NCBI GenBank assembly: GCA_902464595.1
Contig: CABQJX010000053.1
Coordinates: forward strand, 1 to 17,723
DNA length: 17,723 bases
Origin: an uncultured Lachnoclostridium sp.
GTDB lineage: Bacteria > Bacillota > Clostridia > Lachnospirales > Lachnospiraceae
Direction: 5' to 3'
Part shown: positions 1 through 7,411 of the stretch, piece after piece
Layout of the letters: every line of letters begins with the position of its first letter
Numbering within the stretch: the first letter of the stretch is position 1
Translations under genes and position numbers: made by a program
Notes under the pieces: model-generated
Told to the model about the DNA's origin: nothing
The model's database searches: none
What the model saw: only the letters and a program-made list of their open reading frames with translations

Positions 1-2028
1 GAAGGGATCATCAAAGTATTGATTGGCAGCCATTCCCCGCATGATTCCGATCCCCACAGACCTCTTGGCAGCTTCCCAATCCGTCAAATCCCTGCATATT
101 TTCTGCACCTGCAAGGAACAGCCCTTAGAGGAATATACATCCAGGGCCTTGGGAAGCCAGGCTGTTTTATATCCCAGAGAAGCGGGGATCCGGCAGTCCG
201 CCTCCTCATTATCTCCAATATGAAAGATTTCTTCCGGTCTCACGCCTATCCTCTGCGCCGTTTCCAGGTAAAGGTTACCCGTTATTTTTCGTTTCCCTAT
301 ATCAGAAGATACGAAAATCCCCTCTATGCCCTGGTATCCATTTTCCTGTAAAAGGATCCTGATCTGCTCCCGGCTCAAATACATATCTGAGACCGCAATG
401 ATCCTTTTCCCCAAAGCCTGCGCATAGGAGAACAAGGACTGCCCGCTTTTCCTTGGCTGAAGCAGCCTCCGCTCTGCCTCCCATTCCGCCTGCTTCATAG
501 CAGAGGCCGTCTCAGACGGGATCCCCATTTCCTCCATCGATCTGTATATATCGTCCAGGGAAATATCTTCCCCTGGAATTTCATTTTTCCCAATCCGCCT
601 TCTCAGCGCCCCTTCCGCCTGCGTGCGGATCCGGTAAAAACTGATATTGGCAGAGGAAAGGCCGGCGTATGTGCCATCCAAAAGCTCAAAAAGGTCATCC
701 GGCCGTCCAAGGGGCCGTTTCAAAAGCGTATCAAACACGTCAAAGCTGACAACTTTGATGCCCGGATCTCCCAATGCCTTTTTGATGTCCTCCAGACTTT
801 TGTATTCCCAGCTTTTCCTGTTTCCCGGATCCATAATCTGTCCCCTTCCCGTCATGGCAGCCAGAGCACCGCAGGTCTTAGGATGATCCATCGCCCATTG
901 CCTGACTGAAAAATAGGCGCGCCTTTTAGGTGAAAGAAGACGTTTTCTGAGCGCCTCCACCCCCTCCTCCGCTGCCTGGCGCTGATCCTCGTATATCTCC
1001 GCCACCTTTTCAGGAGGGCACCGGCGGGAGGTCAGATTATAGGAAGCGGCTTTTTTGTCCACTTCTTCCACGTGCATCCTTTCTCCTGCTCTCTTTAACG
1101 CTTCCAGCCCCTTCTGTGTCATAGCAAGGGCCAAAGAAATCCCTCTTCTGCTTTTGGGATCCTCAGACCCGCCGTCATTTCCATCAACAGAAAAGCTTTT
1201 GTATTTCCAAAAATCAGCCAATACCACATCGGATACATGGCTGTCTGCAAAGCGGCATCCGTGACAGCTGAACCGCTGCATGGAAGACCGGAGGAAACAG
1301 AAAAAGTAAGGATCTGACATAGCTGTTTTCCGGTAACGTTTTCCGTTTTCAAAATCAGCGGTCAGGCAATACTGCCCCCAGCCGTAATGTTTGTCCCGAA
1401 AATTCAGGCTGGAAAGAGGGGCTTCCGGCTTTTTCTCCAGCTTTTCCAGATGATCCCTCAGGCATTTTCCCGCAGTTACAGCTCCGCAGGTAAAATCTAC
1501 GATCAGCAGGTTCTCATAAGGACGGCCAAGATAGGAAGCTAATCCGGCGGCCTGGCAGGGCGTTGCGCAAAAAACCACCTGACGGCCTGTTTCCAACTCT
1601 TTTTTCACTCTTTGAAATCCGTATCCCACAAAGCTTTCTACATATTTGCTCCTTAACAGCCGTTCCAACGGCACGTGATCGGTATCTGACAGGCAGGCCT
1701 GCTTTTCCTTTTCATTATAACAGCAACCAAAAACAATCCCATTCTCTTTTAAGGCAAGAGAGGCCAACGCATAAAAAACGCCTCCGGAAGATGAGGTCTC
1801 CACCACCTGTCTTGACTGGTGATACATGGCATAGGCCCTGAGAGGCTCCGTTTTTTCCGCTTTGCCCAGAGGGCATACCCTCTGGCACAGGCCGCAGTCT
1901 ATGCAGCGGTCCTCATGGATCTTTGGCATGATGAAACCGTACCGGTCCGTTTCCTGGGTAATGGCTCCAACGGGGCAGCAATTCATGCAGGCCATACAGC
2001 CTGTACAGTCCTTTTCAATCGAAATCAT
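1..2028 (-). CDS. Ferredoxin-FrhB-HAD fusion protein (C-terminus beyond window)
   Basis: One uninterrupted frame enters from the left edge and gives at least 676 residues. I read it codon by codon and found no stop. Residues 8-18 (C8, C11, C14, C18) and 42-52 (C42, C45, C48, C52, in CIDCGLCQRVCP) are two 4Fe-4S motifs. Residues about 75-400 match the coenzyme F420 hydrogenase/dehydrogenase beta-subunit (FrhB) family: SSSGGVFYALA near 79-89, PCQAAGL near 157, and MSDPYFFCFL followed by CHGCRF and SDVVLADFW near 237-275. A HAD phosphatase-like domain follows: motif I VVSFDVFDTLL (D430; the +2 Asp is replaced by Phe, as in the COG5610-type group), motif II near S547, motif IV HIGDNEEAD near 603-611. 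FrhB-type proteins in polysaccharide clusters are thought to be flavin/Fe-S oxidoreductases acting with pyruvyl transferases or sugar modification. The start is the second of two adjacent ATGs, 7 nt after GGAGG (2036-2040); the first (2031) is 4 nt away. It lies 25 nt after the GT2 stop. The domains are clear; the substrate is unknown. Confidence 0.88.
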   Translation of the reverse strand, partial: MISIEKDCTGCMACMNCCPVGAITQETDRYGFIMPKIHEDRCIDCGLCQRVCPLGKAEKTEPLRAYAMYHQSRQVVETSSSGGVFYALASLALKENGIVFGCCYNEKEKQACLSDTDHVPLERLLRSKYVESFVGYGFQRVKKELETGRQVVFCATPCQAAGLASYLGRPYENLLIVDFTCGAVTAGKCLRDHLEKLEKKPEAPLSSLNFRDKHYGWGQYCLTADFENGKRYRKTAMSDPYFFCFLRSSMQRFSCHGCRFADSHVSDVVLADFWKYKSFSVDGNDGGSEDPKSRRGISLALAMTQKGLEALKRAGERMHVEEVDKKAASYNLTSRRCPPEKVAEIYEDQRQAAEEGVEALRKRLLSPKRRAYFSVRQWAMDHPKTCGALAAMTGRGQIMDPGNRKSWEYKSLEDIKKALGDPGIKVVSFDVFDTLLKRPLGRPDDLFELLDGTYAGLSSANISFYRIRTQAEGALRRRIGKNEIPGEDISLDDIYRSMEEMGIPSETASAMKQAEWEAERRLLQPRKSGQSLFSYAQALGKRIIAVSDMYLSREQIRILLQENGYQGIEGIFVSSDIGKRKITGNLYLETAQRIGVRPEEIFHIGDNEEADCRIPASLGYKTAWLPKALDVYSSKGCSLQVQKICRDLTDWEAAKRSVGIGIMRGMAANQYFDDPF

Positions 2029-2053
2029 CATTGTTCCTCCCTGATGAGGTGTT

Positions 2054-3334
2054 TTAAAAGCGGACATGGATGATATGCCTGTATCCTGCCTGCTCCAGCT
2101 TCTCCTCATATTCCTCTCTCTTATACCGTGAAACGCTGAGGATCACAGGGATCTCTTTTTCTTTGTCAGACAAAGCTGCCTCCCTGTCAATGCCGATGAC
2201 CGGAAAGCCCCGAAAGGCATTCCTGTCCTTTTCCGTCACCAGGACGCCGCGGATGACCAGATCCACTGCCCCTGCCAGATCCATCATCCGCTCTGCATAC
2301 TGCCCTGTCCCGCACAAATAGATCTGGGTCGCCTCTGAACCAGATCCTTCTGAAAGGGAGGATACCAAAACATGCAGATCCTCTCCTAAAATATCCCTTG
2401 CTCTTGCTTTCCCGGAAGATGTCAGCTTCACAATCTGAAACAGGCGGCGGATCTCCTCATCCACATGTCCCCCCTCCTGAAAATAGATGGTTTCCTCTGA
2501 TTGAAGATAAAGCTGACGGATACGGCCAAAAATATCTCTCCGCCATTTCTGCACCGCTTTCTGAAAAACCATATCCTGCCTATACTTCTCCTTGAGCATG
2601 GATTCTAATTCAAAAGAGCGGACAAAGCTTTTTAAATACCCTTCAATATTTTTGTCTGAGAAGCCCCCTGTCATGGTAGAATGGGGGCGAAGCCTTCTGA
2701 GAAACAGCTCCCTGTGGAGAAATTGGATCCGATCTGCCCTGGAGATCAGTTCAAAAATATATCCCACATCCTCGTGAAGGATACCCTCCACAAATTTTAT
2801 TCCTATTTTTTCCAAATACTCCCGTTTCATGATAAAGGTGGGAACACTGAGGGAAAAGACGTCCTGCTCCATGCAGTAGATCAGACCATCCCGTCCGTTC
2901 ATCACTGGACGCTCCTCATAAACAATGGTTTTAGCGGAAGCCTCTTTCCTCAGCTCATCATCATTGGTAAAAAGACGGGTCTCGAAGCCAGCGGCATCTA
3001 AGTCCTGGCTTTTACAGATTTCCAGCAGCTCCTCCAAAGCTTCCCGGCGTATCATGTCGTCGCTGTCTAGCATATAAATATATCTTCCGGAAGCATGGGA
3101 AAGGGCGAGATTCCGTCCGCAGGACTGACCTTTATTTTTCTCCTGGGAATAAACCCGGATCCTGGGGTCTTTTCTCTCATATTCCCTGAGAATCTCCGCT
3201 GTGCGATCTGTGGAAGCATCATCGATGCAGATGACCTCCAGATCCCCCATCGTCTGACCGAGAACGCTGTCCAGGCATTCTCTGATGTATGGTTCCACAT
3301 TATATGCTGGTATAAGAACCGACACTTCCGGCAT
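2054..3334 (-). CDS. GT2 glycosyltransferase with C-terminal Rossmann-like domain
   Basis: 426-aa family 2 (GT-A fold) glycosyltransferase, expected to add a sugar to a lipid-linked glycan at the inner face of the membrane. The N-terminus has VSVLIPAYNVEPYI (residues 4-17), the ICIDDASTD nucleotide-binding strand (35-43) and the metal-binding DSDD (90-93). From about residue 338, IYLCGTGQYAERMM opens a glycine-rich beta-alpha-beta domain like the nucleotide-binding modules sometimes appended to glycosyltransferases; its role is unknown. The frame is open 13 codons further upstream, but GAGGAG followed by 7 nt selects the ATG at 3334, so the longer form is rejected. The first 35 residues closely resemble those of the GT2 at 4144-5091, indicating paralogues. 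The ribosome binding site begins directly at the TGA of the KdsB-like remnant, showing that this gene once followed an intact synthetase gene. Confidence 0.9.
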   Translation of the reverse strand: MPEVSVLIPAYNVEPYIRECLDSVLGQTMGDLEVICIDDASTDRTAEILREYERKDPRIRVYSQEKNKGQSCGRNLALSHASGRYIYMLDSDDMIRREALEELLEICKSQDLDAAGFETRLFTNDDELRKEASAKTIVYEERPVMNGRDGLIYCMEQDVFSLSVPTFIMKREYLEKIGIKFVEGILHEDVGYIFELISRADRIQFLHRELFLRRLRPHSTMTGGFSDKNIEGYLKSFVRSFELESMLKEKYRQDMVFQKAVQKWRRDIFGRIRQLYLQSEETIYFQEGGHVDEEIRRLFQIVKLTSSGKARARDILGEDLHVLVSSLSEGSGSEATQIYLCGTGQYAERMMDLAGAVDLVIRGVLVTEKDRNAFRGFPVIGIDREAALSDKEKEIPVILSVSRYKREEYEEKLEQAGYRHIIHVRF

Positions 3335-3347
3335 ATGTTTTCTCCTC

Positions 3348-3548
3348 TCAGCCATTTTCTCTTTGCGCCTCAAGCTTCCGCTTCATGGCAGCCTCTGCCT
3401 CTTTCAGATCCTCTGGGCGATCCACCCCGATGCTTTCCGACTCGACCTCAATGATCTTGACCCGGTAGCCGTTTTCCAAAAATCGGAGCATCTCCACATC
3501 CTCAATGCGTTCCAAATATCCCCTTTCTCTTCCTCCGTCAAAGACTTC
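3348..3548 (-). pseudogene. 3' remnant of a KdsB/NeuA-type CMP-sugar synthetase gene
   Basis: In the frame offset from the overlapping GT52-like ORF, an open stretch between two TGA codons (3549-3551 and 3348-3350) translates to a typical C-terminus of a 3-deoxy-manno-octulosonate cytidylyltransferase (KdsB) family protein. It includes LERIEDVEMLRFLENGY (from 3515) then VKIIEVESESIGVDRPEDL and a terminal helix. The family signature S-I-G-V-D-x-P-E-D-L is fully kept. About the last 55 residues of a normal 240-250-residue enzyme are present; the N-terminal CTP-binding part is absent from the window, and there is no start codon with a ribosome binding site. The family activates acidic sugars such as Kdo or sialic acids as CMP-sugars. 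The TGA touches the next gene's ribosome binding site, a normal operon junction, so the 3' end is in its original place and the 5' part was deleted. Confidence 0.75.
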
Positions 3549-4147
3549 TCAAGAATTTTTCTCGGTTCTTCCTTTACCTTATCCAGTGGGATCTGGATCC
3601 CCTGCTTCTCGTTGACTTCCACACAGATACACCAGGGCGAATATCCAAAGGGAATGACTCCCATATGAAAATATCGTTTTATCAGGAATTTCCAGCCGCG
3701 CCTGTGAAAAATATAAGAATAATTGGGCCTGTTCTGACGGATATGCTGGTATGAATTGAAGCTGTCCTCATGGAGAATGTAAGGGATCTTTCGGATGTTC
3801 AGATACGTCCCTGCATATCCCAGATCCCAGAATACATGGATCCTCCCATAAGTATCTCCCCGCAAAGGGCCTCCCAGGATCTGCTCCATATGCCGGGTGA
3901 CCCAATATCTCTGACACGGCAAAAAGGAAGCACAGCGCTGCCTGTAGGGATCCACCTTTTTGCAGTCCGGACATACAAATACCTGATGGATGCAGCCGCG
4001 CCATCCCCTAAGCCGTTCTGCCAGCTGGCTTGCCGTGCCGATCCCGTGGACTTCCAACACCAAATCCGCCTGTTTTTTTCCTGTCAGAACCTTCATCAGA
4101 GACACAAACAGCTGATAATAGGAAGAACAGCAATATAGCTCTCTCAT
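3404..4147 (-). CDS. GT52-like glycosyltransferase, 3'-truncated and fused to foreign frame
   Basis: 247-aa ORF. The N-terminus (LYCCSSYYQLFVSLMKVL, residues 4-21) and the internal HEDSFNSYQHI (126-136) resemble the lipooligosaccharide sialyltransferase (GT52) group, cytoplasmic enzymes using CMP-activated sugars; family members usually exceed 300 residues. Similarity appears to continue to about residue 210 (KSLTEEEKGD). The remaining 37 residues (W-rich, then basic/Ser-rich) are the +1-shifted reading of KdsB-like coding sequence, so the native C-terminal part is missing. The start is ATG 4147, 5 nt after GGGAGG, overlapping the previous gene's TGA by four bases (ATGA). An open frame from GTG 4159 exists but is not needed. 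A CMP-sugar-dependent transferase next to a CMP-sugar synthetase remnant makes biochemical sense. The product is probably inactive. The GT52 assignment rests on short motifs and is moderate. Confidence 0.65.
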   Translation of the reverse strand: MRELYCCSSYYQLFVSLMKVLTGKKQADLVLEVHGIGTASQLAERLRGWRGCIHQVFVCPDCKKVDPYRQRCASFLPCQRYWVTRHMEQILGGPLRGDTYGRIHVFWDLGYAGTYLNIRKIPYILHEDSFNSYQHIRQNRPNYSYIFHRRGWKFLIKRYFHMGVIPFGYSPWCICVEVNEKQGIQIPLDKVKEEPRKILEKSLTEEEKGDIWNALRMWRCSDFWKTATGSRSLRSSRKASGWIAQRI

Positions 4148-5091
4148 GATCCCTCCCACATGGCAAAGGCTTCCATCAGGTCGTAGATCATCTCTGCTTC
4201 GCTGTCAGATCTTAAAAGCTCTGACTGTTTTTTTAGCAAAGACATTTCCTGTCCTCCGTTCTTCGACGCCTTATACTTTCTCACGCCATCTTTGAAAATC
4301 TTATACATATAAAACCGGATTGCCTGGTTCAAATTGGTACGGTCGGAAAGATTCCTCTGCACCCTGCGGACACATTCTAATATCCGTATCACACCCTCCA
4401 GATTTGCCATGCCCGGCGTTGCTGTCATAATAGAACCAGGCCGGAACCGCCGGATAAAAAAAGGCTGGCTGGTGGCTTCCATCCTCCTTGCTTTCATAAG
4501 CACTTCAAACGCAAAGGGTTCATCCTCATGAAGCATCCCTTCCTGAAAACGGATGTGATTTTCTTCCAGAAAACATCTCCTGTAAAAATATCTGGGCTGG
4601 GAAGCCAGCCAGTCCCATACCTCCATCCATTTTATAAACATCTCCGGCCCGTCTGAAATCTCCGGGTATTCCCGCTTAAAACCAGCCCGGTCCAAAAGCC
4701 CCCGCTGCTCCAAGCCCTCCTTTTCATAAATAAAGGAAGCGCCGAACACCTGAACCTCCAAATCTTCTTTCTCCCCTCTTTCATAAAGAGACTTTAAAGC
4801 GTCCTCGCGGAGCTTGTCATCTGAGTCCAAAAAATATACGTATTTTCCCTGAGCCAGATCCAATCCCTTGTTTCTCGCCGCAGCCAGTCCTCTGTTTTCC
4901 TCCTGCTCAAACAGGCGGAGCCTGCCATCTTTCTGCGCCGCTTTTTTCACAATATCCCAGGAGCCGTCCTTTCCCCTGTCATTGATGCAGATCACCTCAA
5001 TCTCCCTCAGTGTCTGCCCCAATACGCTGTCTAGACATTCTTTTATGTACGGCTCTACATTATACACTGGTATGATCACTGAAACCTTCAT
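4144..5091 (-). CDS. GT2 family glycosyltransferase
   Basis: 315-aa GT-A glycosyltransferase of family 2. MKVSVIIPVYNVEPYIKEC (residues 1-19) and VICINDRGKDGS (33-44) form the nucleotide-binding core, LAAARNKGL follows near 69-77, and DSDD at 89-92 is the metal/donor site in YFLDSDDKL. The C-terminal half is helical and basic, with no transmembrane segment, so it is cytoplasmic and probably membrane-associated. The ATG at 5091 is preceded by AGGTGA; a TTG at 5115 would add eight residues that lie in a repeat array and precede the conserved start. It follows licD-like 5166-6362 after a 74-nt gap filled with 19-bp repeats, and overlaps the next gene by ATGA. The sugar donor cannot be predicted from sequence alone. 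Confidence 0.9.
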   Translation of the reverse strand: MKVSVIIPVYNVEPYIKECLDSVLGQTLREIEVICINDRGKDGSWDIVKKAAQKDGRLRLFEQEENRGLAAARNKGLDLAQGKYVYFLDSDDKLREDALKSLYERGEKEDLEVQVFGASFIYEKEGLEQRGLLDRAGFKREYPEISDGPEMFIKWMEVWDWLASQPRYFYRRCFLEENHIRFQEGMLHEDEPFAFEVLMKARRMEATSQPFFIRRFRPGSIMTATPGMANLEGVIRILECVRRVQRNLSDRTNLNQAIRFYMYKIFKDGVRKYKASKNGGQEMSLLKKQSELLRSDSEAEMIYDLMEAFAMWEGS

Positions 5092-5100
5092 TCTGTCACC

Positions 5101-5175
5101 TGATTCTTTCTGCAAAATACTGTCCTTCCTGTGAAATGCTGTCCTTCTGCAAAATACCGGCCTCCCTACAAAATG
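5101..5175 (-). repeat. Four degenerate tandem ~19-bp repeats carrying SD-like cores
   Basis: Read on the minus strand, the licD/GT2 junction consists of four head-to-tail copies starting at 5175, 5156, 5138 and 5119: CATTTTGTAGGGAGGCCGG, TATTTTGCAGAAGGACAG, CATTTCACAGGAAGGACAG and TATTTTGCAGAAAGAA. The spacings are 19, 18 and 19. The first copy contains the licD stop codon (TAG, 5166-5168). The last three carry purine-rich Shine-Dalgarno-like strings, and the real AGGTGA of the GT2 gene follows immediately. Confidence 0.7.
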
Positions 5176-6362
5176 CCGGCTGATTCAGGGCTGTGCTCCG
5201 GTATCCTCTTTTCCATGGGCGGATAATGGTAATAATCATAGTAGGCACGCTTCAGATAGGCCTCCACATCGTTTGGCGCACCGACCTGCATATTTCCCAG
5301 CTTCACCCTGCTTTCCCCGCAAAACCACTGGCAGCTGTACCGGGTATGGATAAAGGGAAGGTAGCCATTTGACATAAAATAATCCTTTGTTTTTTTATTT
5401 TCATTCACTGTGCTGATCCAATCATGAAGACGGAAAATAAAGGAAGAAGGAAGCATTTTTCCAATAACAGGCAGGCTTCTCACTGCAATCCTGGTCAGAA
5501 AGCTGCGTCCGGCGTACTCCTTCTGATCCACATAAGCCCGATGCCCCATAGCCAGTCCGTAAACAGCCCGGACTGCTGTCATATGGAGCTTGTGGAGCCC
5601 CGGATGGTCAAAGGCCCTATCCAGAATAAAAATATCCAATGAAAGATGATTCTCCACTTCTTTGCTGCACTTTCCGCTGACCTTACGGAAAATATTGACC
5701 GGAACCGGTTCTTTCATGTAGAGGACGCGGCACAGAAAATCAAGAAACGCTCCATTCCCGATCTCGCTGCAGTCCATCAGAAGAAAATCCCCATCCCATT
5801 CTTTCCTGGCCGCATTTTTGAAACGCAGCAGGTCTTTTCGGGTCATTGCAATATCCACATCATCGTCCCAGGGAATTATATCCCCATAACGCAGGGAACC
5901 CAAAAGCCCGCCGAACACAAGAAAATACGGAATTTTGTGTTTTTGGCAGATCCTGTCCACCTCTCCCAGCAGAAGATACAAGATCCTGTGGACTTGAGAC
6001 AGATACTCCTTCTCTTTTTTGCACAGCCCCGATACATCGGTCGTCATCTCCACAGCCCTTCCCGGCTCTGCTGTAAAGGACAGCAGACATTCCCCGCAGG
6101 CTCTCACTTCGATTTCCGTCTGTTCTTCCGCTTTCAGGGAAATCCTCAGGCCAGACAGGCGGATCCCTTCATCCTTTAATGCCGTACAGAACCTTCTATT
6201 GAAGGATTTCTGTTCTACCCGACTCACCACATAAGGGTCTTCCTCATAGAAAATCCCTTCATGCTGCGCCTCCTTTGGGCCAAGATAAATGATAGTCACG
6301 GGACAGTCCGCTGAAGACGTTACCTCTATCTCATATCCCCTGGCATCCAGCAGATCTTTCAT
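5166..6362 (-). CDS. LicD-family transferase
   Basis: 398-aa protein with the LicD/nucleotidyltransferase-fold signature at residues 146-173: YFLVFGGLLGSLRYGD followed by IIPWDDDVDIAM. It has the GG pair (151-152) and metal-binding acidic cluster (D166, D167, D168, D170). LicD proteins transfer phosphocholine or related phospho-groups from CDP-activated donors onto surface glycans or teichoic acids; here the cargo is unknown. The roughly 115 residues before the domain are beta-rich and not typical of the smallest LicD proteins; I do not recognise them. The start ATG overlaps the previous stop as ATGA (6359-6362), with GAGGAGG nine nt upstream, so translation is coupled. The secreted neighbours at 15835-17556 carry aromatic repeats of the type that bind choline in other bacteria, so a choline link is possible but unproven. 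No licA, licB or licC partner is in the window. Confidence 0.87.
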   Translation of the reverse strand: MKDLLDARGYEIEVTSSADCPVTIIYLGPKEAQHEGIFYEEDPYVVSRVEQKSFNRRFCTALKDEGIRLSGLRISLKAEEQTEIEVRACGECLLSFTAEPGRAVEMTTDVSGLCKKEKEYLSQVHRILYLLLGEVDRICQKHKIPYFLVFGGLLGSLRYGDIIPWDDDVDIAMTRKDLLRFKNAARKEWDGDFLLMDCSEIGNGAFLDFLCRVLYMKEPVPVNIFRKVSGKCSKEVENHLSLDIFILDRAFDHPGLHKLHMTAVRAVYGLAMGHRAYVDQKEYAGRSFLTRIAVRSLPVIGKMLPSSFIFRLHDWISTVNENKKTKDYFMSNGYLPFIHTRYSCQWFCGESRVKLGNMQVGAPNDVEAYLKRAYYDYYHYPPMEKRIPEHSPESAGIL

Positions 6363-7411
6363 ATCCCTCTGCCTCCTCTGTTTTCTCCATTGATCTTATA
6401 CTCATACCATACACGCTCTGCCATCTCCCTGTCAAAGGAATCCTTTTTTTGATCCGGTATGAGGCCCAGCAGCTTCTCTGTCTCACTGAGACTGCATTGA
6501 TGTTCCCGGAAAAAGAAAGAGGCATAGGTCGGAGTCATCCCGTAACGGGCCGAAAGCTCATATTCCGGAGAACAGCCCCATACATGATCCGCAGCTATGG
6601 GGCGGATCCATCTCAGTGCAGCTGATTTTAAACGGGCTGCGTCATACGTTTTTTGACAGCGGCGGTTGAGATATGCTGCCAGCTCCTCACTTTTTATATT
6701 TCCAGCGCCTTCTCCAATCCCTTCTAATGTGGAATCCAGAATGATCTCCCGCTCTAAATCCAGATCCAAAGCCGCCATTCCATTGGAAAAGGCCCGGTTG
6801 AGATTGTTGTGGGCATGGAGCCCCAACGCTATCGATGAAGGAAGCAGCCCGTCTGCCAGGATCATTCGTTTCTTTATCTCCTGTTCTGTCATGGAACCAA
6901 AGCTGTCCACAATATAAAATCCAGCAGCTCCTTCCAATTCCTCCCTGACCCGGATAACCAGTTCTTTCAGTTCCCCTTCTGTATAACGGGCGCAAACCAT
7001 AGGCTGAAGCATCAGGCGGTATCCTTTTTCCAGGATCCCCTGCCCGGCTTCTAACGCTTTTTCTATATCCTTCTTATGAAAGCACAGCCGTATGCCCTGG
7101 ATTCCTGAAGCGGACTGAACGGGAAGAGACGAAACGGGATACTTTCCCCAGTCGATCATTACAAACCTCTGGGCCTTTTTCCCACCTTCATCCAGGCCAT
7201 TGTTCACGATCGCCTGCAAATCTGAATATTCGCTTCTATCTTCACAGCTTCCCCTTTTTTCGTCCAGATAGCCCAGCTCCACATATTCAATCCCTGCCGC
7301 CTCTGTTTCCCGGATCACCGCCTCCATAGCGGTTCGGCCAAATTGAAACTGATTGACCCAGCCGCCGTCCCGAAGGGTGCAGTCCAGCATACTCACCTTG
7401 TTCATACCCAT
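6359..7411 (-). CDS. DRE-TIM metallolyase / 4-hydroxy-2-oxovalerate aldolase-like enzyme
   Basis: 350-aa TIM-barrel enzyme of the HMG-CoA lyase/aldolase superfamily. The signature LDCTLRDGG (residues 9-17; R14 and D15 catalytic/metal) opens the barrel. HAHNN (H199, H201, N202) supplies the metal-binding histidines on a late strand, and GIGEGAGNIKSEEL (231-244) is the C-terminal phosphate/glycine loop region. The family performs retro-aldol or Claisen-type chemistry on 2-oxoacids; its occurrence in glycan clusters suggests it makes or trims an oxo-acid building block. The open frame extends to 7825, but the first 138 codons overlap the flippase coding sequence and have no family features. Three in-frame ATGs lie at 7417, 7411 and 7405; 7411 is chosen because it overlaps the flippase TGA as TGATG. 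The C-terminus overlaps licD by four bases. The substrate is unresolved. Confidence 0.88.
   Translation of the reverse strand: MGMNKVSMLDCTLRDGGWVNQFQFGRTAMEAVIRETEAAGIEYVELGYLDEKRGSCEDRSEYSDLQAIVNNGLDEGGKKAQRFVMIDWGKYPVSSLPVQSASGIQGIRLCFHKKDIEKALEAGQGILEKGYRLMLQPMVCARYTEGELKELVIRVREELEGAAGFYIVDSFGSMTEQEIKKRMILADGLLPSSIALGLHAHNNLNRAFSNGMAALDLDLEREIILDSTLEGIGEGAGNIKSEELAAYLNRRCQKTYDAARLKSAALRWIRPIAADHVWGCSPEYELSARYGMTPTYASFFFREHQCSLSETEKLLGLIPDQKKDSFDREMAERVWYEYKINGENRGGRGI

Noticed and set aside
5092..5115. TTG start adding eight residues to the GT2 gene
   Set aside because: The conserved GT2 start (MKVSVIIPVYN) follows ATG 5091 with its own AGGTGA, and the extra codons fall in the 19-bp repeat array.
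5646..6179. 177-aa plus-strand ORF
   Set aside because: Antisense shadow of the LicD gene, whose catalytic motif lies in the opposite strand here.
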